Shown one piece after another: positions 34,701 through 46,837 of a stretch of DNA of 64,000 nt; positions within the stretch are counted from its first letter, which is position 1, and every line of letters begins with the position of its first letter. Under the pieces are notes generated by a model that ran no database searches, was not told the origin of the DNA, and saw only the letters and a program-made list of their open reading frames with translations. Origin of the DNA: Strigamia acuminata (Eukaryota; Arthropoda; Chilopoda; Geophilomorpha; Linotaeniidae); the NCBI GenBank assembly GCA_949358305.1, contig OX442315.1, positions 23,586,427-23,650,426 on the forward strand, read 5' to 3'. A program made the position numbers and the translations under genes.

Positions 34701-37693
34701 AAATAAAAAAATCTTTTATTTAGTTGCTGCTAAATGGAAGGAAATTATTATTAAAAAATATTGTACATATTTGAATGCAGTTCTGTTTTTTATTTTATTA
34801 TCTGCTTGAAAATGTTTTTTTTTTTTTTTTTCTTTTTCTTTTTTTTGATTTTTTGATGCTCAAGTCACTATTCATAAAACCAAGAATTTTGAATCAACAC
34901 TTGCACTCTAAAAGTAACCTTTAAACAAAAAAAGAAATTTGTTTGAACATTTTTTTTATTGCAGTGATGGTTTGAAGAAAAACAACAACAACAACAAATC
35001 AAACTGCAAATAAGAGAATGTGTCATTTGAATTAACCATTTTAACTGTCTAGATCAGAGTCGAGCAGTTTACACAAGTTCTTCTGGTTAATTTTAGCAGC
35101 AGTTAATGTGTTTATTTTAGATGTTTTAATGTCTCGCTCTCGTTTACTAAATGAATTGCGAAATTAATGTTTTTAATGTTTTGATTAGACTTAAATTTTT
35201 TTTACCCCTCTTATATATTGCGGCATTTAAAAGCTTTAATTTGACACTAATTTGTCAATTTGAGCAAGTGGAAATGCAGCCAAAATTAGATTCAGCCTGA
35301 GTACACTCAAATGCATTAATTCAAATGTGAAATTGGAGAATTTAACTTGCAATTGAGGAGAAAATGGAGGGGAAACAACCCACAATTGATGTATGGTTTA
35401 TTTTAAAAAAGAAATCTAATTTTGTTCGACTGCTTGAAAATTTTGTTTATTAAAATTCTTTGAATAACATTATTTTTTATTTTTTATTTTTTATTGTAAG
35501 AAATGGATCAAATAATCAATTTAGTAAGAGATTATATTAAATTTGTGGAGTACAAACGATGCTGTGTGAAAAAAGATATCAAAAAATTTATGCTCAATAA
35601 AAGTAGTCCTCTTAAACCAATTCACAAATTTATTTTTAATTAAATTTTCTATGGAACGTTATGTCGTACGTACGATAAAAATCGGGTGTTGGTTGCACAT
35701 AGGAAAGACCCGAAAGCAAAAGTTGAATAGCAGAAAGGCTGAGACGAACTGAAAGCAGTTCACGCTGTGCATTGAAGAGGAAGGCATCAACACATAAGGG
35801 TGTAATTATGTTTGTGATAAACAGAAGAGGAATTCATCCCAGTGTGACCACATTACAGAGAGCTTGACGATCGTTATCACACACTGCTTGCTTTGCGACT
35901 ATTATGCCACAAACAAACTCTTTCGAACAGTGCAAGCAAGGTGTTTAATGCAGCAATCAAATAACTAAATCCAAATGAATTCCGAGTTTGGAAGTGCTAA
36001 TCGCGAATTAATTAAACACATCACACAGAATTAACGTAATTATTTTCTGAACTTTGTTGCTTGGTTAATGTTTCTCATTTTTCATGGTGTAAGGTATTGC
36101 AAAAATCTGTTTTAAGAACTGCGCCTCTCGATTCAATTTGTTTACTATATGGTTTGCCGCCCCTTGAGCTTTGCTGCGCATCACACTGCAATGAAGTTAT
36201 TTCTTGTAAAGTAAACACAGAAAGCAAGCGTGAAAGTCATGTTAATGTTCTTGGACAATAATACAGTGTTAAGACCTGGAGTTAATATTTTTTTTCTTTT
36301 AAAATTTATTTTTATTCTATAATTTGAATTAAAAACAAACACCTCGGAGGTTTTAAGTTTTGGGTAGTTTTAATTTCATTATAAAAGAAATTCCAATAGC
36401 ATTTGCTGCACATGTGTTGCTTTTAAAAAGTAATTTTAATTAAAAATTGAAATTTTAAAATCATTATTTTAGTTATCTTGGGGATGAAAAACCCAACAGG
36501 TGTTTAAAAAGTGTGCAGAAACTGCGCCTTTAATCTTTCCATTTCATCAGATTAAGAGTGACTTTAGTATCTTGTTATTTTTCCCGGTACATCTAATGCG
36601 CTTAATCTTATTTCTAAAAAAATATCACGAATGTTCATATATACTGTATATATATATATATTTTTTTTAGTCCGAAATCCTGCGGGTATTCTGAAGGTTG
36701 TGTAGCATTTGCAGTCGAATTTTTCCGTATCTGTAGTGTTGCCGTTTGGGATTCAAGATAAGAGAGAGAAAACTATTCGATCTATGTCTATTAGGCTATG
36801 TCTGTCTATTTTACTTTGCTTGAAATGGAATCGGTTTAAATTGATGGAATATGTCTTTTATAATTTAAAAGCGAATTTCAATCTTTCAAACATGTCTAAC
36901 TTTCTCTTTTTTCTCTTAAATACAACAACCGGTATATAGATTTTTATTGAATTTTTCCCCCTCCGTATGAAAAGATCTCGTAAAAAATGTTATGGTGTTT
37001 TGATCGTGCAGAATGGCAAGATTAAGGTTCGATAACTATAATTATTTATTTATTATTTTTTTTTTAGTGGATGCATAAATTAGGTGACGCGCTTTTATTA
37101 TTTCAGTTGATAGTTGATGTTTTGTTTGATATGTTTAAATGGAGAAATTGAGAGGAGGCGAGAATGATATTTCGGAGACAATCTTTTTAGATGTGTCATT
37201 GTGTGTAATAGATATAAAAATTCAATTTCGTACAAGTGAAGATGAGAAGTTTTAGGAAATAGAAAACAAAACACGAAAGGGCGAATGAAAGTGGATTGAG
37301 TTTTGAGATTGAAGGACAATATAATTGAATTTTTATGTTGATCGAAAAAGTTGGGAAAGTTTTAAGTTTATTACTTTTGTATTTAAAGCTACAAAGTGAA
37401 TTCGGTTTTGGAATCGATACAAGAAGAAAAAGAAAGAAAAAAACAACAACTAATGGAATGGAAATGTGATGTGCATGTGGAATTAAAATATTTAACAAAA
37501 TGACGTTGAAATTCTTTGCAAATTGAATTTTCGGATAAACATCATTATGTGCGAATGTATGGGCTGAATTATTTAATAATAGTTGAAAATAACTTTTAAT
37601 ATAATTAAAACATTATGACTGATGAATTTGTAATAAATATGAAGTTTATGGGGAGAATTCTATAACCTTCAATGACAAAATTTTCATCCTTAC
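31712..37693. other. Mostly noncoding; possible old MITE at about 32365-32712 and a GC peak at 33530-33730
   Basis: GGTGCATTATTG at 32365 and TTTGAATGCACTT near 32712 may be ends of an old member of the TGCATTCA MITE group. The GC-richer block 33530-33730 has an open frame with no recognised motif. A TA repeat lies near 36643-36662. Nothing else is supported. Confidence 0.35.
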
Positions 37694-37806
37694 CTCATCA
37701 GCAGATGCTGAGCAGACGTTGGTGTCTCATATCCCGCGTGCTGCGTGTAGGGCACTGAGCACGAAAGCTAGCGTTGCTCCTACATTTACCTCTTCCGCGC
37801 ATGCGC
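37694..37806 (-). promoter_or_regulatory. Candidate promoter and noncoding first exon
   Basis: This is a sharp GC-rich island in AT-rich DNA. On the minus strand a palindromic NRF-1-type site GCGCATGCGC (37797-37806) lies about 40 bp upstream of an Inr-like TCAGT (37754-37758), followed about 60 nt later by a consensus donor GAG|GTAAGG (last exon base 37694). Other possible donors occur upstream (AGAG|GTAAAT, AGAG|GTGAG). No long ORF spans it, so a 5' UTR exon is likely. The only minus-strand coding exon downstream that starts with a UTR acceptor is the receptor exon at 563; joining them would need an intron of about 37 kb. Confidence 0.5.
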
Positions 37807-38548
37807 TCGTCTCACCTCTTGAGCTCGAACTGGTTAACAAGAATTATAGTATAAACAACGATATAAATTAGCGCAAAAATTAAAAAAAATTAATTTATAG
37901 GTAATCGATAAACATTTAATTATTTTACTAAGAAAAAAAATAATAGATTGTATGCAGAGAGATAGAAAAATGTTGTTTGTGTTTGAAAAAATCAATTAAA
38001 GCCATCCATATTCCCCTTTTGGGGATTGACCTGTCCAAGCGTGAAAAGCGCCCACTCGTTGCGGTTAGTGAAAGCCAAGTTTGGTGTAGGAATTACTGAA
38101 GACCGCGGGATAATGATTGTGACATTGATGTGCTGCTGAGTGTCAATTTCCAGGCTATTAGAGGGGATAAATGTTGTAGTACTAATTTCAGAAATAAATT
38201 TAAATGGCACCTGAAACTTATGCTTACTCTATAAACCAAATTTACATGTTACACGGTGTCATGCAAAATTTAGAGCGCAATTGTCGAATGAGTTTTTTTT
38301 TTTTTTTTTTAACGTTTGAATTGATGGGGCTGTCAGTAATGTTAGAATTATCCGAAAGAAGACGAAATGGGTTTGGAGAATTAACCCCATGCATAATCAT
38401 TCGATTTGATGGGAGTGGCACGTATCTCGCTGATTAGATGAAAAGATGCAGTTGTTGAAGAAAAGGCAATTGACGAAGTAGCGATGGGATTAATGATAGT
38501 GAAACTGTAAAGTTGGTTTATTTGCTGACTACACAATTACTTATTGTA
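37807..38548. other. Noncoding, nothing recognised
   Basis: Upstream side of the candidate promoter; AT-rich. Confidence 0.4.
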
Positions 38549-38656
38549 TACAGGGTGTCCTAAAAGTCTGTACCTCTCCAAATATTTCCTGAGCAATTGC
38601 ATCTAGGCCAATTTTGATGAAGCGATCGTATAGGAAGTTGGGTGAGAGCAATCCAA

Positions 38657-38698
38657 TGACGTCATCAAATTTGACCTTGAAGGCCATTTTCAAGGTCA
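38657..38698. promoter_or_regulatory. CRE and paired FTZ-F1/ERR-like sites, left arm
   Basis: TGACGTCA (38657-38664) is a perfect CRE. It is followed by TGACCTTGA (38672-38680) and TCAAGGTCA (38690-38698), two inverted extended nuclear-receptor half-sites of the FTZ-F1/ERR type. Confidence 0.4.
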
Positions 38699-38914
38699 TT
38701 CACTTGCTAACTTCTAAACCAATCAGGTTAGAGCAAAAAAGTCAATTACAAAGTTGTAGAGCACCATCTAATTAGTACTATCCAATTTATCTTAGTCATC
38801 TTAAGTTAAATGTTTTCTTTTTAAAAAGGAGGCAAATCAGAAAAAAATCCGCAAAGTGAAATTTCTTATTCTTGTGATAAAATAATTATTGAGGCATTAA
38901 AAACAAGCTGGGAT

Positions 38915-39462
38915 TTGTAATGCAGGGAAGCATTACATATTAGACTTCTAAACCCTGTCCTTTTGTCCCTAAATAAAACACCGAAATAAAAGAAAAGTAA
39001 TTTAAAAAAAAAAAAAATTTTTTTTTTTTGCCAATATAAAGCAACAACAAACAAAATCCCACCAAAATTTGAAATGATATGCTGCGGAATTGTTGCATCC
39101 GGGGTTTGCTACAATCGGGAAATAAATCGCGCGGAAAACGTATCGCAACGTATGGCTCACGGGATCCGCCAGGTGGCGCTAGTACAATGTTACAACTTCC
39201 TGTGCAGGACGGAAGTAGTATTATTAGACGGCTAAAAGTGCACTAAAACCGGTTTATTAATTCAACCGGAGGTCCGAGAAATCTGAAAATACCTTACAAT
39301 ACTAATATAAGCATGCTGAATTTAATGCCGTTGTCCGTTTTGCTCTAGCTGCTATAGTTTTTGCGGAATCGTTGACGACGGACGGACGGACGGACGGACG
39401 GACGGACAGACAGACAGAACCGTTTCATGAGACTTTCTAAACATCAGGTTTAGAAGTCTAAA
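38915..39462 (-). mobile_element. Helentron/DINE-1-like element, copy 2
   Basis: Read on the minus strand, it has the same 5' TTAGACTTCTAA, a longer GTCC/GTCT microsatellite (39378-39418), and the same TTAGAAGTCTAA plus GTAATGC...GCATTAC hairpin at its 3' end (38915-38950). It carries a CTCF-like CCGCCAGGTGGCGCT at 39176-39190. It is nested in the centre of the TA-type MITE. Confidence 0.72.
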
Positions 39463-39724
39463 AGGCAGTGGTTTTTCTTGTTTACTTGCATAATAATGCA
39501 CATTTGAATACGTTTATTTAAGTAATTCAGTATTTTTCTAATAGCAATTTAAGTTTTGTCACAATGGCTGGCTTTATTTCAGCTGATTTGTCTCCTTTTT
39601 AAAAAGAAAATATTTAACTTAAGATGACTAACATCAATTGGATAGTACTAATTTGATGGTGCTCTACAACTTTGTAATTGACTTTTTTGCTCTAACCTGA
39701 TTGGTTTAGAAGTTAGCAAGTGAA

Positions 39725-39766
39725 TGACCTTGAAAATGGCCTTCAAGGTCAAATTTGATGACGTCA
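39725..39766. promoter_or_regulatory. CRE and paired FTZ-F1/ERR-like sites, right arm
   Basis: Mirror of the left-arm set: TGACCTTGA (39725-39733), TCAAGGTCA (39743-39751) and TGACGTCA (39759-39766), all intact. Confidence 0.4.
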
Positions 39767-39876
39767 TTGGATTGCTCTCACCCAACTTCCTATACGATCG
39801 CTTCATCAAAATTGGCCTAGATGCAATTACTCAGGAAATATTTGGAGGGGTACAGACATTTAGGACACCCTGTATA

Positions 39877-42147
39877 ATGTGTATACAAATATACTATCAG
39901 TGCATTTTCGTTAATATTCATATTTTTTTTTAATAAAATTTGTTTTATTTTTTTTTTTTTATTCCCTCTTTTTTGATCGATATTCAACGTTGGGGAAAAT
40001 TCTTGTTTTACAATGACTTTGGTAAGAACTAGCTGTCCGAGCGTTGAGAGAATCTTATAATAATCGACTAATAAAACCACAAATGGTGTTAATAACACTA
40101 CATGTTACCCCAAACAGGGCTGAAAGCCGTGCTCTGTCTGACATGCCATCAACGAGTGACATTCCATGTTTTAATGACATTATTATACTGCAACCAAGCA
40201 AAAATCTGACAACATTTAAATGGAAATGGTGCTGAAATATATTAAAATTGCCTTCACTCCAGCCTTCAATAATCACTCGAGTCCCTGCAGGTCTTTCACG
40301 TGTCACCGAAAACTTCATATGTAATAGGAATCCACTACTTGAATAAATCTTTCCATATTGTCTTACAAATTGAATTGCTGACTATCTCCAATTTTATTGG
40401 TTTCCATCCTATTTATTTATTTATTTATTTCAATTTTTTTTTACACTGTGTACCAAGGGTCAGTATGTAGATCTTGTACAAGTGTTTCTTTTTTTGTTGT
40501 AAGCCAATTCAGTTTTGTAAGTTGACTTAATGTACTGGGTGAAAAGGAAACAGAATTGATTTATGGATTGTGCTGTTACTTTTATTTTATTTTTTTACAT
40601 TTTTTCTGGGTAGTTGTGTTGAATAGGACCAATAAAGCCGATTGACTAGACAAATTGCATTAATATTGGGCTTAGTTATATTGATTTTGGCCACTTGACA
40701 AATATATATGTCTGTGAAGAGGAGAATTAATGGCTGTATCAAGCAGCAGTCTGAGAATGCATAGGGGAATTGAAGAGGGGGGAAAAAACGAAAGGTATGG
40801 CGCAAGGCAAAAAGTAGATAAAGGAAAATATTTATTAAACTGCTTGGGATTACTGAAAGAGAATGAGATGAACTGGAATATCATCAATTATTTTTAGAAC
40901 ATATTAATACCATCTTCTTGTTAATGACTCGACTGTGAAGGGAATAAGTTGTAAAAGGTTAAATGTGCATTGCGTGCCTTGACGACAACAGTAATTAAGA
41001 CGTTTTCTAATTAGATTCGAAGGAAGAAACAAAGAAAGAATAACTGTGATTTAATAGACGTGAGAAGCGATTATTCTGTGGAAAGTTGTATCAATAAAAT
41101 GCGACTTTAATGTGCGATGTGTTCAAGTGTATTGACTTTTATTATTTTCCATATTTTTACTTTGAAGCAAGGTATTACAGACATAACACTAAACAATCCG
41201 TGCAAATGGTTGAAAACATTTTAAGGTTTAACCACATGCTTCAGTGATTCAATTTACTCTTGCCAAAGTGCAACGATAAACTTATTGGACTTGAAATTTT
41301 ACTTTGTTGAGGGAAATTACATTTTAACATTTAATATAAAATTTCTACCATGCAAAAATATTTTTCAGCTTTCTTGGTCATTTAATTTTATACTTTTCCA
41401 AGATAAATTTGTTTGTTTGCTGCAATTTAATTAAAATATACATATAAATGGTCAAATTTATCAAAAAATTGTCTGATTCATTGAAATTTAGCACAGAATT
41501 TACAAAGTATGCCGAAATAAAAAACTGCTAAAATCAAAAAGGCCAGGCAACATAAACCCTGGCAAGGTAGTGCACCAAATTGTATGCTTTTCTGATACAT
41601 TTTTAGAATTATGTATGGAGTGGGTGGCTTAAAAGTTTACTTTTGAAAGATTTTATCACATTTTTTATTTATTTGTAATGTATAACTAAATATATGTGGG
41701 CACACTAATGCGGTGCATTATCTAAATATTAGGGACCCCGATGTGCTTTGGCAACTCACCAGTTTTTCCACTTTTAGCCTCGGAATATTTACTTTATTCT
41801 GAATTATAAATGCGTGTTTACATTCATGCAAATTACGGTGTGTATTGGAAAAACGTTTGAATAAATGAGCTTTTTTTCGCTGCGAATATTTTATCTTTTA
41901 AGAACGGATGGCGGTGTGTTTTATTTGCGGTGGCCGCCATAAATTTCGATTATTTAGATTATGCAAATAAAAACTGCAGATCCTGTTCATAAAAATGTCA
42001 TGTCTTGCAAAATTTTGGCATTAGAAATGCTTTTTTATTACATACTCTGGTCTGAACTGAAACAAATATGATAGACCAAAACAAACTACCTACTAACTGT
42101 AAATTTCTTTCTGCATATACGTATAAATGCAGCAATTAAAATGATTC
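39877..42147. other. Noncoding, nothing recognised
   Basis: AT-rich with T-runs; short frames show no family features. Confidence 0.4.
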
Positions 42148-42152
42148 TTTTC

Positions 42153-42327
42153 TGTAGGGATAATTCCAACACCAAATGGTTTGCGCATTGTTAATGTTAA
42201 GTTTCTGGTTGCTACGATGTTACCTAGCAACTGGTTCGACTTGTTATTCCACGTTATGTATGAACGGCATATTAAAACCGAGTTCGTTGATTGAGAAATG
42301 ATGAATCGAGTTGATTAATTCACTACA
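42153..42327 (+). repeat. Copia element 5' LTR
   Basis: 175 bp, TG...CA, identical by eye to the 3' LTR. The 5-bp duplication TTTTC precedes it (42148-42152). A primer binding site TGGTAGCAGATG begins at 42330, matching the initiator methionine tRNA end typical of Copia elements. Confidence 0.93.
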
Positions 42328-42466
42328 AATGGTAGCAGATGACGGTTCCAGAATGCACGGCAAATTAGTGGCATGAAACCGCAAGTATCAGTCGAAATTT
42401 ATCACTGATAAGAGAAAAACTAAAATCGGATTATTTTGCATTGTTGTTGACAATTCTTCTCAAGAG

Positions 42467-45400
42467 ATGGCGGGAACGTCGGTTAATATCTCGTCGTCGT
42501 CGACAGTAGTTGAACGTTTAACGGATCAGAATTACTTCCTGTGGAAGATGCGGATGAGAACTGTACTCAGAATGAAGGAATTATGGGAGTCAACTATAGA
42601 ACAAGATGAGCCAGAAAAGGGACGCCAAGGACAGGCGAATTATGGCCAGATGAGGGCCATTTGGGACAGCTGGAGAAAGAAAAATAACGAGGCCATGCAT
42701 GTATTGGTGTTGTCACTGTCAGCGGAACAGGCGGTTCGTTTTGGGACAGAAACAAGCGCCAAGAGATTGTGGGAAGCTCTTGAAGCGGATATGGGGCCAA
42801 GAAATGAATATGAAGTTGTCCGGTGCGGAGTTGAACTTGCCAAATTGAAGATGCAAGACAAGGAATCAGTAGATGAATACCTGAACAGAGTCCAAGCAAT
42901 AGCCAATAAGGGAGCCGAATTGGGAAAAGTCTTCTCAAAAAAGGAATTGATTGCGCATATGTCTGGGGGTTTGAGGCCTGAATTCGACAATAATGTGCGA
43001 ATATTCGAAGGACAGAAAAATGAACTCACTCTAGCAGAAGCACGAATGACTTTGCGAGCAGAAGAGGACAGGTTGCGAGAAAGAAAGAAGTCTAATTCCG
43101 GAAATGAGAGCGCTTACAAAGCGCGAGCCAAAGGAAGACCGAATATCGAATGTTACAATTGCCACAAGAAAGGGCATTTCGCGAGGGATTGCTGGACAAA
43201 ACCACAAGCCGAAGAAAACGCGACGGGATCACGCGGGCGAGGTGGAGTGTCGAAACAATTTACAAGAGGCAAAGGCAGGAAACCGTCAGAGCACTCGGCA
43301 CGTTTCGATGAGCGACGACCACGTGAGTACACGTGCAATGCACGCGTTTTGGGACGAAACCGGCAGGGAAGCCCACCCGAAGAAGATCTATGGTTGTTAG
43401 ATTCGGGGGCCACGAGCCACATGGTTTCAACGCGAGACAAGTTTCGATCTTTCGAAGTGTATCCGCAAAGCGTGGGTTTAGCGAGTGGAGAAAGGGAGAC
43501 GGAGTCGCCAGGTCGAGGGGAAATGGTTGTTGAAGAGAAAAATTCGAAAAATAGGCTAAAATTGAAAAATGTTCTACACATTCCCGATTTATTGACAAAT
43601 TTATTATCGGTACCGAAAATTGTGGACGCGAATTTGACTGTAACGTTTAAGAAACAGCATGCCATCATAACCGATCAAGAAGGAATCGAAGTGATGAAGG
43701 CAGGACGAGTTGGGGACAAGTTTGTAATAACGGAGACATGCGGTCTCGAGTCGGAGACGATACAGGATAGTGAAGCGGCGCAAGTGGCGCAAACGCCGAC
43801 ATGCGAATTATGGCACAAGAGGTTGGGTCATCCTAATTACAAAGCTATGGAGGAGATGGAAAAGAAGGAAATGGTCAGAGGATTGAATTGGGATTCGAAG
43901 TTGCAAACGCAACAGTGCACGGAGTGCGTAAGAGGAAAAATGACGAAGACAGCTCACAAAGCGATCGTTTTTCCGCAATCACAACAGATATTAGAACTTT
44001 TTCATGCGGATTTGATGGGACCCATGCCTACGGAGTCTTTGGGAGGAGCGAGGTACATCTTGACAATGGTAGATGACCACAGTCGCATGGTTTTCGTACG
44101 TCTTTTGGCGCAGAAAAATCAGGCTGCGCAGGCGATTAAAGACGTTTTGACGGCGTGCGAAGTTCAGAAGGAAAAACGGGTCAAACGCCTTCGCACGGAC
44201 AATGGCGGGGAATTTTTGAATCGCGACATGGAGGAGTTTTTACGTCAGAAGGGGATACGGCACGAGCTAACAACCCCATTTACACCTATGTCTAATGGCG
44301 TCGCGGAACGCATGAACAGGACATTGGTTGAAACGATGCGAACTTTGATGTTGGATTCTAATTTACCCACGAACTTCTGGGGCGAAGCTGTTCTGACAGC
44401 AGGTTATTTGCGTAACAGATGCAAAACGAGAGTACGTGAAAAGACACCTTACGAGATTTGGATGGACAGGACACCGAACGTTTCACACTTGCGACGATTT
44501 GGTTGTGTAGCGCATGTCCTCGAACCAAAGTTTCGTCAAAATAAGTTGCAAACAAAAACGAGAGACGGTATTTTTGTGGGATATTCCCAGAAGCGGAAGG
44601 CATATCGAATTTTCATGCCAGATACATCTCGAGTCACGGAATCCAGTGATGTCGTTTTTATCGAGGGGCAGCAGGGGAAGCTTTCCGACGCGCAAGTTGA
44701 GCGAGGTGATGAGCTCGTAGATTTAGATGTATTCTACGAACCGACCGTTGCGCCGGTTGGGCCGGTCGTGCAGGCCGGACCAGGACCGGATATAGATGTG
44801 CCTGCGGCGGAAGTGGAGCCCGAACCCGGACTCGAACCCGAGCCTGAACCGGTCCTGTTACCGGAGCCTGTGCACGCCCGGGGAGGAGGACGGAGACCGG
44901 GCGCAACCAAGGAAGTATTAGCCGCCCAGAATAGGGCGCGTATAGACGCAATAGAGGCGGATCTGCGGGGACGTGGAGTGCGACGTTCGCACAGATTAAC
45001 GGAGTGGGCAAATCTAGCCGAGATTTTAAGGACACCGGAGACTTATGAGCAGGCGATTGCATCTTCGGACGCGAAGGAATGGCGAGCGGCCATGAAGGAC
45101 GAGATTGATTCGATGGCACAACACGGTGTATGGAAAATAGAGAAACGCCCTGTAGATGCAAAGCCAGTAAAGTCTAAATGGGTTTATAGGATAATATTAA
45201 ACCCGGACGATAGCGTGAGTCGTTACAAAGCTCGCCTAGTGGCCGTGGGTTGCGGTCAAAGACCCGGAGTCGATTATGATCAGACATTTTCGCCGGTGGT
45301 ATGAATCGAATCCCTGAGGATATTAATCGACCTTGCGGCGAAGTACGATTTACTTTTGGATTTACACGACGTTAAAACAGCTTATTTGCATGGGAAACTT

Positions 45401-46555
45401 AAAGAGAAAATTTTTATGGAACAGCCAAAAGGTTTTGAAGAGGGAGAAGGAGATGCAGTTTGCAGATTACTGCGGAGTCTTTACGGACTCAAACAGGCAG
45501 GACACTGCTGGAACGAGGAATTGCATGAAGTCATGATAAAATCAGGTTTTGTGAGATTACCAGACGATCCGTGTTTGTACATGTACAGAGACAACCAAGG
45601 AATGGTCATCATCGGGGTTTACGTCGATGACTTGGTGTCGGCAAGCACCGGGGCGGCAATCCGAGACAAGAAAATCAAGGATCTGGGAAGATACGTGGAG
45701 CTTGTAGCTATGGGAAGGCTCAAGTACGTGCTGGGACTGGAAATAAGCCAAGACGAGAAAGGAATATGTCTTTTTCAGAGAAGTTACGCCGAAAAGGTGC
45801 TCAAGCGTTTCGGTCTAGACAAGTGCAACGGGGCAGTCACGCCATGTGCTTTAGGGGCAAAGTTGGAGAATTTTCAGGACAGCAATCCGGCTGATCAGAG
45901 GCTTTACCAAGAAATGATTGGCAGCATCATGTATCTTGCCACATGTACACGTCCGGATCTGAGTTTCGCGATCAGTTCACTTTCAAGATTTTGCAAAGAC
46001 CCCAGGGAAATTCATATGGTGGCGGCGAAGCGCGTGTTGCGTTACATCAGGGGTACCTTAGACTACAAACTGCGTTATGTTAAGGGACCAGCGCGTCTAC
46101 ACGCCTATGCGGATGCCAGTTGGGATTCCACGAGCAAAGCGAGATCATTCACGGGGTTCGTTGTCAAAAATGGCAGCTCAGTGATTAGCTGGAGATGCAA
46201 AAAGCAAAAACAAGTCGCAGAATCATCTTGTGAGAGCGAGCTAGACGGAATTGCTGAGGCGATCAAAGATCTTACCTGGGTCAAGTCTATCCTGACCGAT
46301 ATAGGGGCGGAAGTGGACGATGAGGTAGTTTTGTACAACGATAATGATGCGGCGGTTCAAATGTTGCAGCAGGGGATCCAAAGGGTGCGATCAAAGTACT
46401 TGAATCGGAAGTACCACTTCATCAAATCTAAAGTGGAAACAGAGAAGATTCAACTTGTTCATGTACCCGGGACACAGATGTGGGCAGACCTACTGACCAA
46501 ACCACTAGGAGGACCAAATGTCGAGAAATGCATCAAGGGCATAGGGATTTACTGA
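42467..46555 (+). pseudogene. Copia gag-pol ORF with a single in-frame TGA
   Basis: One frame of 1362 codons encodes a Ty1/Copia polyprotein. Order: gag; CCHC zinc knuckle (C229, C232, H237, C242); aspartic protease DSG (312-314); integrase HHCC (H450, H455, C484, C487) and D515, D578, E614 (D-35-E spacing); a Pro/Glu-rich linker (about 755-810); reverse transcriptase with YVDD at 1052-1055; RNase H with DND near 1292. Codon 946 (45302-45304) is TGA, immediately after the conserved FSPVV of the RT; the frame before and after is the same. The place is one where the family normally has an arginine codon, so a CGA-to-TGA change is likely. Both halves are otherwise intact. The start ATG follows a 139-nt leader. 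The element would make a truncated product unless the stop is read through. Confidence 0.93.
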
Positions 46556-46646
46556 AGAAAGAAGAAGCGAAATATGTTTATTCGTTTTATTAATAATTTC
46601 GTTTACATTTGTTAAACTTAAGGGGCAAAAATTTGGTGCCAGAATT

Positions 46647-46655
46647 AAAGGGGAG
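46647..46655 (+). other. Copia polypurine tract
   Basis: AAAGGGGAG lies just before the 3' LTR, in the place of the plus-strand primer. Confidence 0.7.
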
Positions 46656-46657
46656 TT

Positions 46658-46832
46658 TGTAGGGATAATTCCAACACCAAATGGTTTGCGCATTGTTAAT
46701 GTTAAGTTTCTGGTTGCTACGATGTTACCTAGCAACTGGTTCGACTTGTTATTCCACGTTATGTATGAACGGCATATTAAAACCGAGTTCGTTGATTGAG
46801 AAATGATGAATCGAGTTGATTAATTCACTACA
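46658..46832 (+). repeat. Copia element 3' LTR
   Basis: 175 bp identical to 42153-42327; followed by the duplication TTTTC (46833-46837). Confidence 0.93.
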
Positions 46833-46837
46833 TTTTC

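Larger units (their letters stand above)
38551..39872. mobile_element. TA-type MITE with ~290-bp arms, hosting a nested Helentron-like element
   Basis: TATA (minimum TA) flanks both ends. The termini are CAGGGTGTCCTAAAAGTCTG and its inverted copy ending GGACACCCTG. Arms 38551-38841 and about 39583-39872 are near-identical inverted repeats. The nested element occupies 38915-39462, so the original MITE was about 0.77 kb. TA duplication with CAGGG ends fits Tc1/mariner-like elements; the exact family is not known to me. Confidence 0.8.

Noticed and set aside
39724-39933. Open frame starting MTLKMAFKVKFDDVIGLL
   Set aside because: Lies in the inverted arm of the TA-type MITE and is mirrored, degraded, in the other arm.
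42594-45161. Minus-strand ORFs within the Copia element
   Set aside because: Shadows of the gag-pol frame; no independent motifs.
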